Of a stretch of 64,000 nucleotides of DNA, positions 1 through 7,896 are shown in pieces. Position 1 is the first letter of the stretch. Every line of letters begins with the position of its first letter. The DNA is from Hafnia paralvei ATCC 29927 (GTDB taxonomy: Bacteria > Pseudomonadota > Gammaproteobacteria > Enterobacterales > Enterobacteriaceae). The position numbers and the translations under genes are program-made. Where the stretch lies: contig NZ_LXET01000041.1 in NCBI RefSeq assembly GCF_001655005.1, positions 200,493 to 264,492 of the forward strand, given 5' to 3'. The notes under the pieces are model-generated. The model saw only the letters and a list, made by a program, of their open reading frames with translations, did not search any database and had not been told where the DNA came from.

Positions 1-450
1 GAACATATCGATCAATTAAATAGGCAAAATGTTGTAGTCAAAATATCGGATGACTGGACTTTCGAATACTGTCTGGCTAAATACGGTCTTTTTAGTGAGT
101 GCTATGAAGCTACTATTGGCTCCAATGTAGGAATCGATAACATCGTTGGCGATGATGATACCAAAGCAACATTCATTCTTAGCCAAGTTTCAAAAACAGA
201 CTTTGCCTATAAACTGTCTAGTATTCTTCAAAAGCAACAAGGCCAAAAAGTTGATGACACGATAGCTTCTCTTAGTGTTGAGGATGCCAATAATAACGAT
301 ATTTCTAAGTCGGCCCAAACACGTGCAAAAACCGAGTTTGCAGTCGAACTCAAACAGAGGCTTCCGAACTATCTTATCGAGGCTATTCAATATGTAACAG
401 AGCCAATTGAAGAAAATACTGAAGAGGTACAGCATGCCGCAGTCGTTTGA
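1..450 (+). CDS. OLD-family ATP-dependent nuclease, C-terminal part (GajA-like)
   Basis: The reading frame is open from base 1 to a TGA at 448-450, so only the last 149 residues of a larger protein are present. The visible part begins in what looks like the TOPRIM half of an OLD (overcoming lysogenization defect) nuclease: the stretch VVKISDDWTFEYCLAKYGL resembles the 'W-TxEYxLA' segment that follows the TOPRIM acidic motifs in this family. The N-terminal ABC-type ATPase would lie outside the window. It overlaps the following UvrD-like helicase gene by 17 bases, the pairing that defines Class 2 OLD systems such as Gabija (GajA with GajB), which cut phage DNA. Assignment rests on this short segment plus the partner; another OLD-helicase system is possible. 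Confidence 0.6.
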   Translation, partial: EHIDQLNRQNVVVKISDDWTFEYCLAKYGLFSECYEATIGSNVGIDNIVGDDDTKATFILSQVSKTDFAYKLSSILQKQQGQKVDDTIASLSVEDANNNDISKSAQTRAKTEFAVELKQRLPNYLIEAIQYVTEPIEENTEEVQHAAVV

Positions 451-2491
451 AGGCTTCATTACGCATGACGACATTACCGAGATAGCCGAATCTGAAAAGC
501 TTATTCTTCAGGATGATATTCGTATTTCAATTCTGAAAGCTATGCACTCTATTGATGTACAAGCTTGCCCAGGAAGTGGAAAAACAACATTGATTGCCAC
601 TAAGCTCATCCTTCTTGCTAAAAAGTGGAACTCTCCACACCGAGGGATATGCGTCCTGTCTCATACCAATGTGGCTAAAGATGAGGTCATTAGACGCCTT
701 CAATGCTCAACATCAAAAGCTGCGCAGCGTTTACTGAAATATCCTCATTTTATTGGAACCATTCAGGAATTTGTACACCGCTTTTTAGCCTTACCCTATA
801 TCAGATCTCGTGGTATCCAAGATATCACGGTAGACAATGATATATACGCTAAACAAGCTATTAAACTGCTCGAATTAGCTCAATTTTCTTGGTTTAAAGG
901 GACATTAAATGGATTAGGTAATACTGTAGAACAAGAGGCTTTCTTCAGAGGTACATTTCGATATATTTCTCAGGATGGTGAAGAAATTAATCTTGATAAA
1001 AAATCCAGAAGATGGAGCCCAGATAATAATCTTCAGAGGGCTAAACGCGACCTAGGCCGATTAAAGAATTATCTGGATGAGCGAGGCGTATTTCTTTTTC
1101 GTGATATGTATACGCACGCCGATAAAGCATGCACAAACAATCCTGAATTAGCTGAGGTCATTCGAGCACGGTTTCCGTTTGTTTTAATCGATGAAATGCA
1201 GGATACACAGAAATTCCAAGATGAGCTTTTAAGTAAAGTCTTCCCGCATAATTCATCACTCATCGTTCAGCGTTTTGGCGATCCAGATCAATCTATATTT
1301 AATAACATTGGAACAGAAGAGCCTAATCAAAGCTTTAACGGTAAGTTGCGAGACCAGATGGATTATGTAATTCATACATCTCATCGCTTTGATGGAATTC
1401 TATCTAGCAAAATCTGTAAGTTAAGTTTCAATGAAATCCCATTGGAAACGGACTTAGCAGAAGCAAGTTTGTTAGATAGAGCACAAGCCCATACTACTCG
1501 TGATAGATTTTCCGATACTGTTATCATTTTTAATGACGATACTTGCGAAGAAGTCATTGAGCATTTTGCTCAAATTGTTTCAAATCAGTTTGCTGTAGAA
1601 TACAAAAAAAATAAAAAATTTACGGTAAAAGTTGTTGGTGCAGTCGGAGCTAAAATAGCACCTGATGAAGCACAGTTTAGAATAGGCCATTATTGGCCTG
1701 ATTTTGATAAAACCAAATCAAAAAATCATTTCAAAGAAACTTGTTTTATAGAAGCTGTTCGCCAGTGCCAAGAAAATTCAACTATCGATTTGGCAGATAA
1801 TTATAAACTCTTACTCACGTGTATTCTTAAGCTTATGCGAATGAGCAATAAGATGGATGACAATGAGAAAAATTTTTCCAGTACAACATTACGAGAATAT
1901 TTAATCAAAATAGGAAGCTGGACTCGTTTTCGTAAAGGGTTATTTTATTTACTCACCGAGACTAAAGTGACAAAACAACAACATTGGGAAATCGCCTGTC
2001 GTACATTAATTTCCTTGCTTCAGTTAGAAAACATCCCCGCCGAGGCAACAGATTATATGGCATTTCATGAAGATACAAATCCAGATGAAGTTAGACAGGC
2101 TGAACACGCAAACTCACTGACTCCTTTGAAAGATAACACTCTAATCCATGAGGATGGCTTTCATATCGAGCTATCAACAATACATGCTGTTAAAGGCGAG
2201 ACACATGATGCAACGCTAGTCATTGAGACCAAAAACCACACATTCGATCTACAAACTATGTTGCCATATTTGACTGGAGAGCTACCCAACGTAGAGCATC
2301 CTAATACCAGCCTACCAGATAAACCAAATTCACGTAGAGCATTCAAACCCAATAAAGTTTTTATGCGGCAGTTTTATGTCGCAATGAGTCGTCCGAAACA
2401 TTTACTATGTCTAGCCCTTCACTCTGATCGAATATCTAGTGAACAAATTCAGTTGCTTCAGCAGCGTGGTTGGCAAGTAGATATAATCTAA
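434..2491 (+). CDS. UvrD/Rep-like superfamily 1 helicase, GajB-like partner of the OLD nuclease
   Basis: The 685-residue protein carries the superfamily 1A helicase signature: Walker A ACPGSGKTT near residue 45, Walker B VLIDEMQDTQ, motif III with QRFGDPDQSIFN, motif V STIHAVKGETHDATLV and motif VI FYVAMSRPKHLLCLA close to the C-terminus. A TTG at 407 would extend the frame by nine codons, but AGAGG at 423-427 sits well before the ATG at 434, so that start is preferred. The gene overlaps the end of the OLD nuclease, so the two are probably translationally coupled. In Gabija the helicase-like partner binds the nuclease complex and senses nucleotides or DNA. At 685 residues this protein is clearly longer than the classical GajB of about 500, with extra sequence between motifs III and V. 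Codon use is AT-rich compared with the pdu region. Confidence 0.8.
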   Translation: MPQSFEGFITHDDITEIAESEKLILQDDIRISILKAMHSIDVQACPGSGKTTLIATKLILLAKKWNSPHRGICVLSHTNVAKDEVIRRLQCSTSKAAQRLLKYPHFIGTIQEFVHRFLALPYIRSRGIQDITVDNDIYAKQAIKLLELAQFSWFKGTLNGLGNTVEQEAFFRGTFRYISQDGEEINLDKKSRRWSPDNNLQRAKRDLGRLKNYLDERGVFLFRDMYTHADKACTNNPELAEVIRARFPFVLIDEMQDTQKFQDELLSKVFPHNSSLIVQRFGDPDQSIFNNIGTEEPNQSFNGKLRDQMDYVIHTSHRFDGILSSKICKLSFNEIPLETDLAEASLLDRAQAHTTRDRFSDTVIIFNDDTCEEVIEHFAQIVSNQFAVEYKKNKKFTVKVVGAVGAKIAPDEAQFRIGHYWPDFDKTKSKNHFKETCFIEAVRQCQENSTIDLADNYKLLLTCILKLMRMSNKMDDNEKNFSSTTLREYLIKIGSWTRFRKGLFYLLTETKVTKQQHWEIACRTLISLLQLENIPAEATDYMAFHEDTNPDEVRQAEHANSLTPLKDNTLIHEDGFHIELSTIHAVKGETHDATLVIETKNHTFDLQTMLPYLTGELPNVEHPNTSLPDKPNSRRAFKPNKVFMRQFYVAMSRPKHLLCLALHSDRISSEQIQLLQQRGWQVDII

Positions 2492-2659
2492 TCTATTGAA
2501 AACACAAACATGGTTGAGTAGATAGTTATTAAGTCAATATTCACAAAACTTAAAGTGAGTACGGAAATGAGTACAAATACAGAAACCAAAAATAAAACAC
2601 TTATAAATCAATATAATTATTTAAAAATCACGATTTAACGTCTAATTAAAATTTGTCGT

Positions 2660-2688
2660 CTCATGAAGTTTCATTGAACCTCATGAAG
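2660..2688. repeat. Direct repeat CTCATGAAG x2
   Basis: Two identical 9-base copies lie 20 bases apart, almost two helical turns, so a protein could bind both on one DNA face. Possible integrase, excisionase or regulator sites; nothing else in the sequence identifies them. Confidence 0.4.
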
Positions 2689-2703
2689 ATTAACAAACCC
2701 TAT

Positions 2704-2732
2704 AAAATCCACGCAATTGCGTGGATTTTTAC
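2704..2732. terminator. Palindromic bidirectional terminator
   Basis: A perfect 26-base palindrome at 2704-2729, core ATCCACGCAATTGCGTGGAT, is flanked by A and T runs on both sides. It can terminate the helicase transcript on the plus strand and any read-through from the cob remnant on the minus strand. Confidence 0.75.
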
Positions 2733-2758
2733 TTTCATTAAACGATCGCCATTGGTAG

Positions 2759-2914
2759 CTACTGGCTGCCAAACAGCCCAGCTATCGAATGCATGCAACG
2801 CGATACCTCTTTGAAAGATTGCCAACACGCTGTATGACTTCTGCTACAGAGACGCACAGAGAATAAATTCTTACCACTAGACGCGCCGCCAACATGGCCA
2901 ATCACCGTCAACAT
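2759..2914 (-). pseudogene. cbiH 5' remnant (possibly joined to cobU)
   Basis: An ATG at 2914 overlaps the cbiG stop as ATGTTGA, the usual tight cbi coupling, and opens a 51-codon frame starting MLTVIG, which matches the first residues of the precorrin-3B methyltransferase CbiH. Similarity stops after about seven codons. The next residues, GGASSGKN, look more like the P-loop near the N-terminus of CobU (GGARSGKS), a gene normally further down the same operon, so a deletion from cbiH into cobU is possible. The rest is not recognisable, and a TAG follows at 2759-2761. No functional product is expected. The cbiH call is fair; the cobU call is weak. Confidence 0.45.
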
Positions 2915-3984
2915 GAGTGCGATAATCCCAACGTGATCGTGATGCCCTGCTGGCGCAGCGTATTACCAACTAATTGACCGTCACTCATCAGCCATGCAAC
3001 TGGCTGTGAAACGCAGCTATGCTCCATCTTTTGACGGACAAAGTCAGGTGCAGATAAATGTTGTCCATGCCGGTTCAGTTCGCTAGCGCTGAACAGTTCA
3101 AACGGCACCCGCCAACACTCTGCTAATTGGTGCAGTACAGGCTGATCTTTTTTAACGACGGCGCTGCCAATCGCGCGCAGTGCCATAATATCGAAGTGGT
3201 TCTCTGCCATTTGCCGTTGTAGCAATTCAACCAGCATTTGCAACGAAGTTGCATGAAGGCATCCAATGCCCGCAACCACCCGACGTGGCACCAACTTATA
3301 AACAGGAAGTGCTGTTAGTTGTTCAGTTGGCAGCGGTAAGCTATCGCGCATAGTAATACACACTAAGGCGTCCAACTGCGGCAACGCATCCAGAGACTCA
3401 ACGGGAATAAATCCTCGAATATCACAGCGCTCACGTTCCACTAGCAGAGGAGCATCCCACCACAGCCCTACTTTTTGATTGCTGACCAACATTTGATTAA
3501 CCACTTTCGCTGCGTGGCGAAAATCATGCATTTCAGCATCCAATTGGGTTGCCAGCGTATCCAGTGCCGCCATCTCGTTGACGTCCGTAGCGGTGGTTAT
3601 CACCGGATCGGCACCTATAAGGCCTGCCAAGTAACGGGTTAGCGCATTAGCGCCCCCCACGTGACCCGACAACAGGCTGATAACGTGTTGCCCGCCCTCA
3701 TCAATAACAACCACCGCAGGATCCGTCATTTTGTCATTCACCAGCGGCGCGATGACCCTGACGGTCAGGCCAATAGCCCCGACAACCACCAGCGCCGAAT
3801 ACTGCTTAAATGCCTCGCGCAGAGTATCGCCAAAGCTGCCGTTAAACGGTAAAAAACCCGACTCCATCAGCTTGTCGCTGGTGAAACAACTCAGCGGTAA
3901 ATGGGTTTTCAAACGCCGCGCCAGCCGCACTCCGCCAGGAGTGAGACAAAATAGCGCGATCGATTCAGGCTTGACGATATTCAT
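2908..3984 (-). CDS. cbiG: Cobalt-precorrin-5A hydrolase CbiG
   Basis: CbiG opens the delta-lactone of cobalt-precorrin-5A, releasing acetaldehyde, in the anaerobic cobalamin pathway. The 358-residue protein starts MNIVKPESIALFCLTPGG, nearly the same as the Salmonella protein, and runs to the expected ITLGLSH end. The segments VVVIDEGGQHVISLLSGH and GGANALTRYLAG in the N-terminal domain and VVAGIGC in the C-terminal domain are typical. The frame could begin 14 codons upstream, but the ATG at 3984-3982 matches the family start. The gene looks intact, yet its neighbours are broken: a cbiA-cbiF fusion lies upstream and a short cbiH stub downstream. One step of a roughly twenty-gene pathway has no evident use alone, so it is probably a survivor that has not yet decayed. 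Confidence 0.9.
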   Translation of the reverse strand: MNIVKPESIALFCLTPGGVRLARRLKTHLPLSCFTSDKLMESGFLPFNGSFGDTLREAFKQYSALVVVGAIGLTVRVIAPLVNDKMTDPAVVVIDEGGQHVISLLSGHVGGANALTRYLAGLIGADPVITTATDVNEMAALDTLATQLDAEMHDFRHAAKVVNQMLVSNQKVGLWWDAPLLVERERCDIRGFIPVESLDALPQLDALVCITMRDSLPLPTEQLTALPVYKLVPRRVVAGIGCLHATSLQMLVELLQRQMAENHFDIMALRAIGSAVVKKDQPVLHQLAECWRVPFELFSASELNRHGQHLSAPDFVRQKMEHSCVSQPVAWLMSDGQLVGNTLRQQGITITLGLSHSC

Positions 3985-4321
3985 GGCTGAACCCCGCATC
4001 ATAGAGTTTGGAATAGTGATATTCATCGCCGAGAAATGCCTCCACCAATATCAACGCAGTTTTATGGATCGCCGCCTGATGAACCCACGCGGCGATCTCC
4101 TCCAGAGTACCGCGAACCGTTCGCCTTTCGGCCCATGTCGCCTTGTACACCACGACAACCGGCGTATCGACGGGATAGCCGCCGGCCGTTAAACGCTCGG
4201 CGACGCGATACATTTCCTGTATGGGAGCCCACTGAGTCACCGGCATCCGAGTCAATAAGCGGCTATAGCACCTGCGGCCAGTTCCTATGCGAATAAATGC
4301 TTGTTTGTCTGAATGTTGCAT
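3965..4321 (-). pseudogene. cbiA-cbiF deletion fusion
   Basis: The 118-codon frame is a chimera. Its start, MQHSDKQAFIRIGTG, matches the CbiA N-terminus (form xxHHAFILAGTGSGCGKTT) up to the first glycines of the P-loop. From about residue 33 it matches the last part of the precorrin-4 methyltransferase CbiF: GGYPVDTPVVVVYKATW, then a GTL segment and the SKLYDAGFSHEYR end. In the Salmonella order, everything between (rest of cbiA, cbiB, C, D, E, T and most of cbiF) is missing. The frame stays open and overlaps cbiG by 20 bases, so a short protein could be made and translation could carry on into cbiG. It lacks the SAM-binding half of CbiF and all of the CbiA amidation domain, so it should have neither activity. 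Confidence 0.75.
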
Positions 4322-4349
4322 AAAAAAATCCCGCCATTTCTAGCGGGAT
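4321..4349 (-). terminator. Expression-platform hairpin directly before the cbiA start codon
   Basis: On the minus strand a 7-bp stem, ATCCCGC with GCGGGAT and an 8-base loop, is followed by seven T residues and then at once by the ATG at 4321. It has the form of an intrinsic terminator. Its 3' arm, GGCGGGA, is also the only Shine-Dalgarno-like sequence before the ATG, so it may instead hide the ribosome site. Either way it is the likely output of the cobalamin riboswitch just upstream. Confidence 0.65.
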
Positions 4350-4447
4350 AGGCAGGGTCATAGAGATGCATTTACGCAACGACACCGCTGCGCGCATCTG
4401 ATGACAACCCGCTTCCCACCGAAGGAGTTGAAACGTTTTTACTGATA

Positions 4448-4605
4448 TGGCTGGTCTTCTGGCTTAGCGTCATTCTCTCCCGTCACCTTCCCAATCCTGT
4501 TAGATCAGTGGTCTCGGCGGGTTCGTCAGCATCACAGCAGCGGGGGCTGCGGGGGATTTATCACCCCCTTCCCAATCGTGTCTTTTACTCAAGGACACGA
4601 CATAA
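4448..4605 (-). promoter_or_regulatory. Cobalamin (B12) riboswitch of the cob operon
   Basis: Read on the minus strand, the leader contains the B12-box AAGCCAGAAGACCAGCC at 4466-4450, preceded by GGGAAGGTGACGG and by GCCCCCGCTGCTGTGA, the conserved core of the AdoCbl riboswitch in the expected order. An outer paired region, GTGTCCTTGAG with AAGACAC, bounds the 5' side. In Salmonella this element shuts off cbiA and the cob operon when adenosylcobalamin is plentiful. Here the aptamer looks intact although the operon it controls has collapsed. Exact ends are approximate. Confidence 0.88.
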
Positions 4606-4987
4606 CCATTTCAGTCACTCACATTATCTAATTTCAGTAGACTCTATTATTCATTCCTTTTTTTCCGTCTGAACCACACATTTATTTTCATTATTGTCAT
4701 CTGATAATTAATCATTGATAGCAAGGTTAGTAACGAATATACACCCCTACGATCGTAATAAATGGTCAACTTCATTTTTTTCAAGTGAATTTATTGCTCA
4801 GCATAACAAATAATTTCTACAAACACTGGCAATGACATATTGAAAACAATGAATTAGGCAAACATTGCCGAAATAAAAAATAGTAAAAACTTGTCCTTAC
4901 TTTTTTACGACTCTACTATGTATTTAAGTTTTAAAATAGATTGCCCCGTGCAAGCCACATGACACATTGATATGTGAACAGCGGCTA
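4606..4987 (-). other. AT-rich region between pocR and the cob leader
   Basis: No gene is seen. This is where the cob promoter would lie. In Salmonella that promoter is activated by PocR, so sites for it are expected here, but none could be picked out with confidence. There is no clear terminator directly after pocR. Confidence 0.4.
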
Positions 4988-5890
4988 TCACTCTACTCCC
5001 CTGCGTTCAGATGATATTGAGCGAAATACCTGTGGCGTGACGTTATAGGCCTGACGAAACACTTTGCAAAAATAGCTGGTCTGTGAAAATCCCAGATTTT
5101 TGGCAATACTGGCAATACTCCAGTCGCTGTGTTGCAGCATCTCTTTCGCATTGATCATCCGTTGCTGATTGACCCAAGCATTAAAACCAATTCCCTGATA
5201 CTTTTTAAATAATTTGCTGAAATAATAAGGGCTGAGATACACGCTAGCAGCCACATCCTCCAAACGCAGCTCTTCAGAGAGATGCGTATCAATGTAGCGT
5301 AATGCCTTCTTTATTTTACTGTCATTGGGATGAACTGGACGTATCCTACCCGGCTCTTTACTGTCTTTATTATCGTTGATAACCACGAAATTCAGATGCT
5401 TTTTAAGGCAGTTCTCAACAATCAGCTTCAGTAAATCCGCCGAGGCAATCACGCGAGAAAAATCCATCATGGGCACATTATGGAACTCATCCATCAACGC
5501 CTGATCCTGCTGCCATTGATTATCAACATTAAGAATATCAATTAAATAGACATCAGAATGGAGTCGGACCTGACCGCATAAAACAAACCCTACTAGGTGG
5601 CCTGCAATAACCAGCGGAATAGAAAAATCCGTTAGTCCGGCGTGACAGCGATAGATACAAGGTTCATTAGACTTTGACGCTTCAAAGCCACCACACCGAT
5701 CGCTCATTCGACACCGGAGATGGTTAACGGGGTCTTGACGCATCAACTGGCAAAATGGCGTAAAATTGAACAGCTCAGAAATTTCTTCACCGTGAATATT
5801 CACCACCACCACGGCCAGTCCGGTTGCTTGGGCAAAATCCTGCGCGATTTTATTTATGAGCTCTGAGTTTAGAGAACTGGCAGAAATCAT
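4988..5890 (-). CDS. pocR: PocR, AraC-family activator of pdu and cob
   Basis: PocR activates the pdu and cob operons in response to 1,2-propanediol. The 300-residue protein has the PocR sensory domain at about 5-170 (a PAS-like fold that can carry a metal-binding site; note the cysteines in CQLMRQDP, CRMSDRCGG and CIYRCHAG) and a C-terminal pair of AraC helix-turn-helix motifs at about 195-295, including EDVAASVYLSPYYFSKLFKKY and the end segment SIAKNLGFSQTSYFCKVFR. GAGAGG lies seven bases before the ATG at 5890. Length matches Salmonella PocR, about 303 residues. Its position between the cob remnant and pduF is the Salmonella arrangement, and it reads toward the cob leader. Confidence 0.95.
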   Translation of the reverse strand: MISASSLNSELINKIAQDFAQATGLAVVVVNIHGEEISELFNFTPFCQLMRQDPVNHLRCRMSDRCGGFEASKSNEPCIYRCHAGLTDFSIPLVIAGHLVGFVLCGQVRLHSDVYLIDILNVDNQWQQDQALMDEFHNVPMMDFSRVIASADLLKLIVENCLKKHLNFVVINDNKDSKEPGRIRPVHPNDSKIKKALRYIDTHLSEELRLEDVAASVYLSPYYFSKLFKKYQGIGFNAWVNQQRMINAKEMLQHSDWSIASIAKNLGFSQTSYFCKVFRQAYNVTPQVFRSISSERRGVE

Positions 5891-6141
5891 GATAAAACCT
5901 CTCAGTCAATTTTGATTTATTGTTATAAAATTTCGTTTATTACTACGTATAGTCCCTGTAATGAATAATATGTTTCTTCTTTGCTAGATTGTTATTCCTA
6001 TCCATGATGTGGAAAACGATTTCTCAATGAAGGTGTACACTCTCATGAAATGGAGTCAGCTACCATTCACCATACCAGAGCCATAATCAACAGAGGACTA
6101 TAATCCGTCCATTAACTCGCGTAGATCACGAAATTTCCTCA

Positions 6142-6175
6142 CCCTGTTTCATCAAACCAAGATGAGGAAACAGGG
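6142..6175 (-). terminator. Hairpin after pduF
   Basis: CCCTGTTTC and GAAACAGGG form a perfect 9-bp stem directly after the pduF stop codon. There is only a weak T-rich tail (GAAATTT a few bases on), so it may attenuate rather than fully stop transcription from pduF into pocR. Confidence 0.5.
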
Positions 6176-6991
6176 TTAATGAGCGGCTTTCTCATCCTCC
6201 AACTTACAGGCATTGCAAGGCAGATTGTTGCAAATCAAGAAGCGATAGATTGCAGCACCTAGACAAGCGCCAATAACAGGGGCCACGATCGGGATGATGA
6301 AATAAGGAATATCGCGCCCGCCGGTCATCGAGACTTTTCCCCAACCAGCAAAAAATGTAAATAGTTTAGGGCCAAAATCGCGTGCTGGATTCATAGCAAA
6401 GCCGGTTAACGGACCTGTTGCCGCGCCAATCACCGCCACCAAAATACCGATCAAGAGTGGACCTAATGCGCCGCGTGGCACACCGTTACCATCATCGGTC
6501 AGCGCCATAATCAGTCCCATCAGAATTGATGTGATAACGATTTCAACAAATGCGGCCTGCCAAACACTGATAGCCGATGCGGGAAAGGTACTGAAAATAC
6601 TGGCCAGTTGCAGACTGTCCAAACTCCCACGAACCATCTGATGCGCGGCTTCAAAATCGGTGAATAAGTTGTGATACAACATGTAAGACAGCGCTGCGCC
6701 ACCAAAAGCTCCTGCGATTTGCGCAAGGCTGTAAGGGAGCACTTTTCGTGCGGGGAAACAGGCAAACAGCCATAGAGCAATAGTTATAGCAGGATTAAGA
6801 TGAGCTCCAGAAATCCCAGCCGTCAGATAGACGGCCAACGAAATCCCCAATCCCCACACGATACAAATTTCCCACAAACCAAAACTGGCACCGGCCACTT
6901 TCATTGCCGCCAGACAGCTAATACCGAAAAACAAAAACAGCCCGGTGCCAAGGAATTCTGCAATACATTGAGCTTTGAGCGAGTCGTTCAT
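6176..6991 (-). CDS. pduF: Propanediol diffusion facilitator PduF
   Basis: An inner-membrane channel of the MIP/aquaglyceroporin family that lets 1,2-propanediol enter the cell. The 271-residue protein has the six-helix MIP layout and both pore half-helices: HLNPAIT with NPA at residues 66-68, and GFAMNPARDFGPK near residue 200, where the aspartate after NPAR is typical of glycerol-type facilitators. The C-terminus has a short cysteine-bearing tail (NNLPCNACKLEDEK). It is divergent from pduA and precedes pocR on the same strand, as in Salmonella, where pduF and pocR share regulation. Confidence 0.95.
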   Translation of the reverse strand: MNDSLKAQCIAEFLGTGLFLFFGISCLAAMKVAGASFGLWEICIVWGLGISLAVYLTAGISGAHLNPAITIALWLFACFPARKVLPYSLAQIAGAFGGAALSYMLYHNLFTDFEAAHQMVRGSLDSLQLASIFSTFPASAISVWQAAFVEIVITSILMGLIMALTDDGNGVPRGALGPLLIGILVAVIGAATGPLTGFAMNPARDFGPKLFTFFAGWGKVSMTGGRDIPYFIIPIVAPVIGACLGAAIYRFLICNNLPCNACKLEDEKAAH

Positions 6992-7611
6992 AGGATCACC
7001 CTGTTAGAAGTTATTATGATAAATAGGTTGTGTTCAGTAATGCACGCTCCTTGACTACACCACTATAAAGAGGGTGAAAATGAAAGTGTTGTCGTGATTC
7101 ACGGCGAATCAAACAAAAACTAGAGTTCAAATAACAAATTATTGTCATTGCTCTGTAAAAAAAATCATTTAAAACCAGCAAATAAGCCCCTTACGCGTTA
7201 ATTAATTAATGTGATTTTCTTGTCATTTATTCTTTTCGTTATTGTCAGCACGCTCACAAATTCTCTTTTGATGTGAACTCGCTCGCATCATTAATACGCC
7301 TGCGCTTTTATTACGCGCGCAGTACCAAAAAAATTAAACAGTGTCACGAACTTAATTTTAATTGCGTTGAGTCCACAACTAATTATTACCACATGCCCTC
7401 AAGAAAACACCCGATACAAAACAATCAGTTAAAATACATCACAGCAATAATTTGTTATTTCATCGCTAATCATTCCCGCCAGTAAATTCAACACAACCAT
7501 TCTTTTCCATTGCTTGTTTGTATATTCATTCTCAGCACGAACCTGACACGTTATTTATGAATATGACAATTCAAGCCAGAACACGGCATCTGATATTCCG
7601 TCGAGGTATTT
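6992..7611. promoter_or_regulatory. Divergent pduF / pduA control region
   Basis: About 620 bases without a convincing gene separate pduF from pduA; a 70-codon frame at 7273-7485 has no recognisable features. In Salmonella this region carries the PocR-dependent pdu promoter and the pduF promoters. A CRP-like dyad at 7270-7289 is the only site that stands out. GTCGAGG before the ATG at 7612 is the pduA ribosome site. Confidence 0.65.
7270..7289. promoter_or_regulatory. CRP-like binding site
   Basis: The half-sites GATGTGA and TCGCATC are separated by six bases; read inward they agree at six of seven positions and resemble the CRP consensus TGTGA-N6-TCACA. Carbon-catabolite control of pdu through CRP is established in Salmonella. 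One half-site departs from consensus. Confidence 0.4.
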
Positions 7612-7896
7612 ATGCAACAAGAAGCACTAGGAATGGTGGAAACCAAAGGTCTGACCGCTGCCATTGAGGCCGCCGACACCATGGTGAAATCGGCCAATGT
7701 GACGTTGGTAGGCTATGAAAAAATTGGCTCTGGCTTGGTCACCGTTATCGTACGTGGTGACGTCGGGGCCGTGAAAGCAGCCACGGATGCAGGCGCCATT
7801 GCCGCCGCCAACGTAGGCGAAGTGAAATCAACTCACGTGATCCCGCGCCCTCATACCGACGTCGAGAAATTTTTGCCAAAGGGAAATAGCCAATGA
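7612..7896 (+). CDS. pduA: Microcompartment shell protein PduA
   Basis: A 94-residue single-domain BMC protein that forms flat hexagonal tiles of the shell; its central pore is thought to admit propanediol while holding back propionaldehyde. The whole protein is one BMC domain: EALGMVETKGLTAAIEAADTM, then ANVTLVGYEKIGSGLVTVIV and RGDVGAVKAATDAG. The length equals Salmonella PduA. It is very similar to PduJ further down this operon, with a different C-terminal tail. It is the first gene of the operon and overlaps pduB by four bases. Confidence 0.97.
   Translation: MQQEALGMVETKGLTAAIEAADTMVKSANVTLVGYEKIGSGLVTVIVRGDVGAVKAATDAGAIAAANVGEVKSTHVIPRPHTDVEKFLPKGNSQ

Larger units (their letters stand above)
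2492..2737. other. AT-rich gap with short direct repeats beyond the helicase
   Basis: No gene is seen here. The stretch holds a pair of TGAGTAC repeats (2556-2562 and 2568-2574, 12-base period) and a pair of CTCATGAAG repeats (2660-2668 and 2680-2688, 20-base period), then a palindromic terminator. Closely spaced short direct repeats of this sort are seen as arm sites near tyrosine-integrase attachment regions. There is no integrase gene in the window, so that reading is only a suggestion. The gap separates AT-rich defence genes from the cob remnant and may mark an island edge. Confidence 0.4.

Noticed and set aside
190..474. 94-codon minus-strand frame over the nuclease-helicase junction
   Set aside because: Lies wholly antisense to two real overlapping genes.
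1..2491. Plain DNA repair helicase rather than a defence gene
   Set aside because: The overlap with an OLD-type C-terminus and AT-rich, island-like setting fit a Class 2 OLD/Gabija pair better, though the missing N-terminus leaves some doubt.
7273..7485. 70-codon frame in the pduF-pduA control region
   Set aside because: No ribosome site, no recognisable domain, and it overlaps the CRP-like site and expected promoters.
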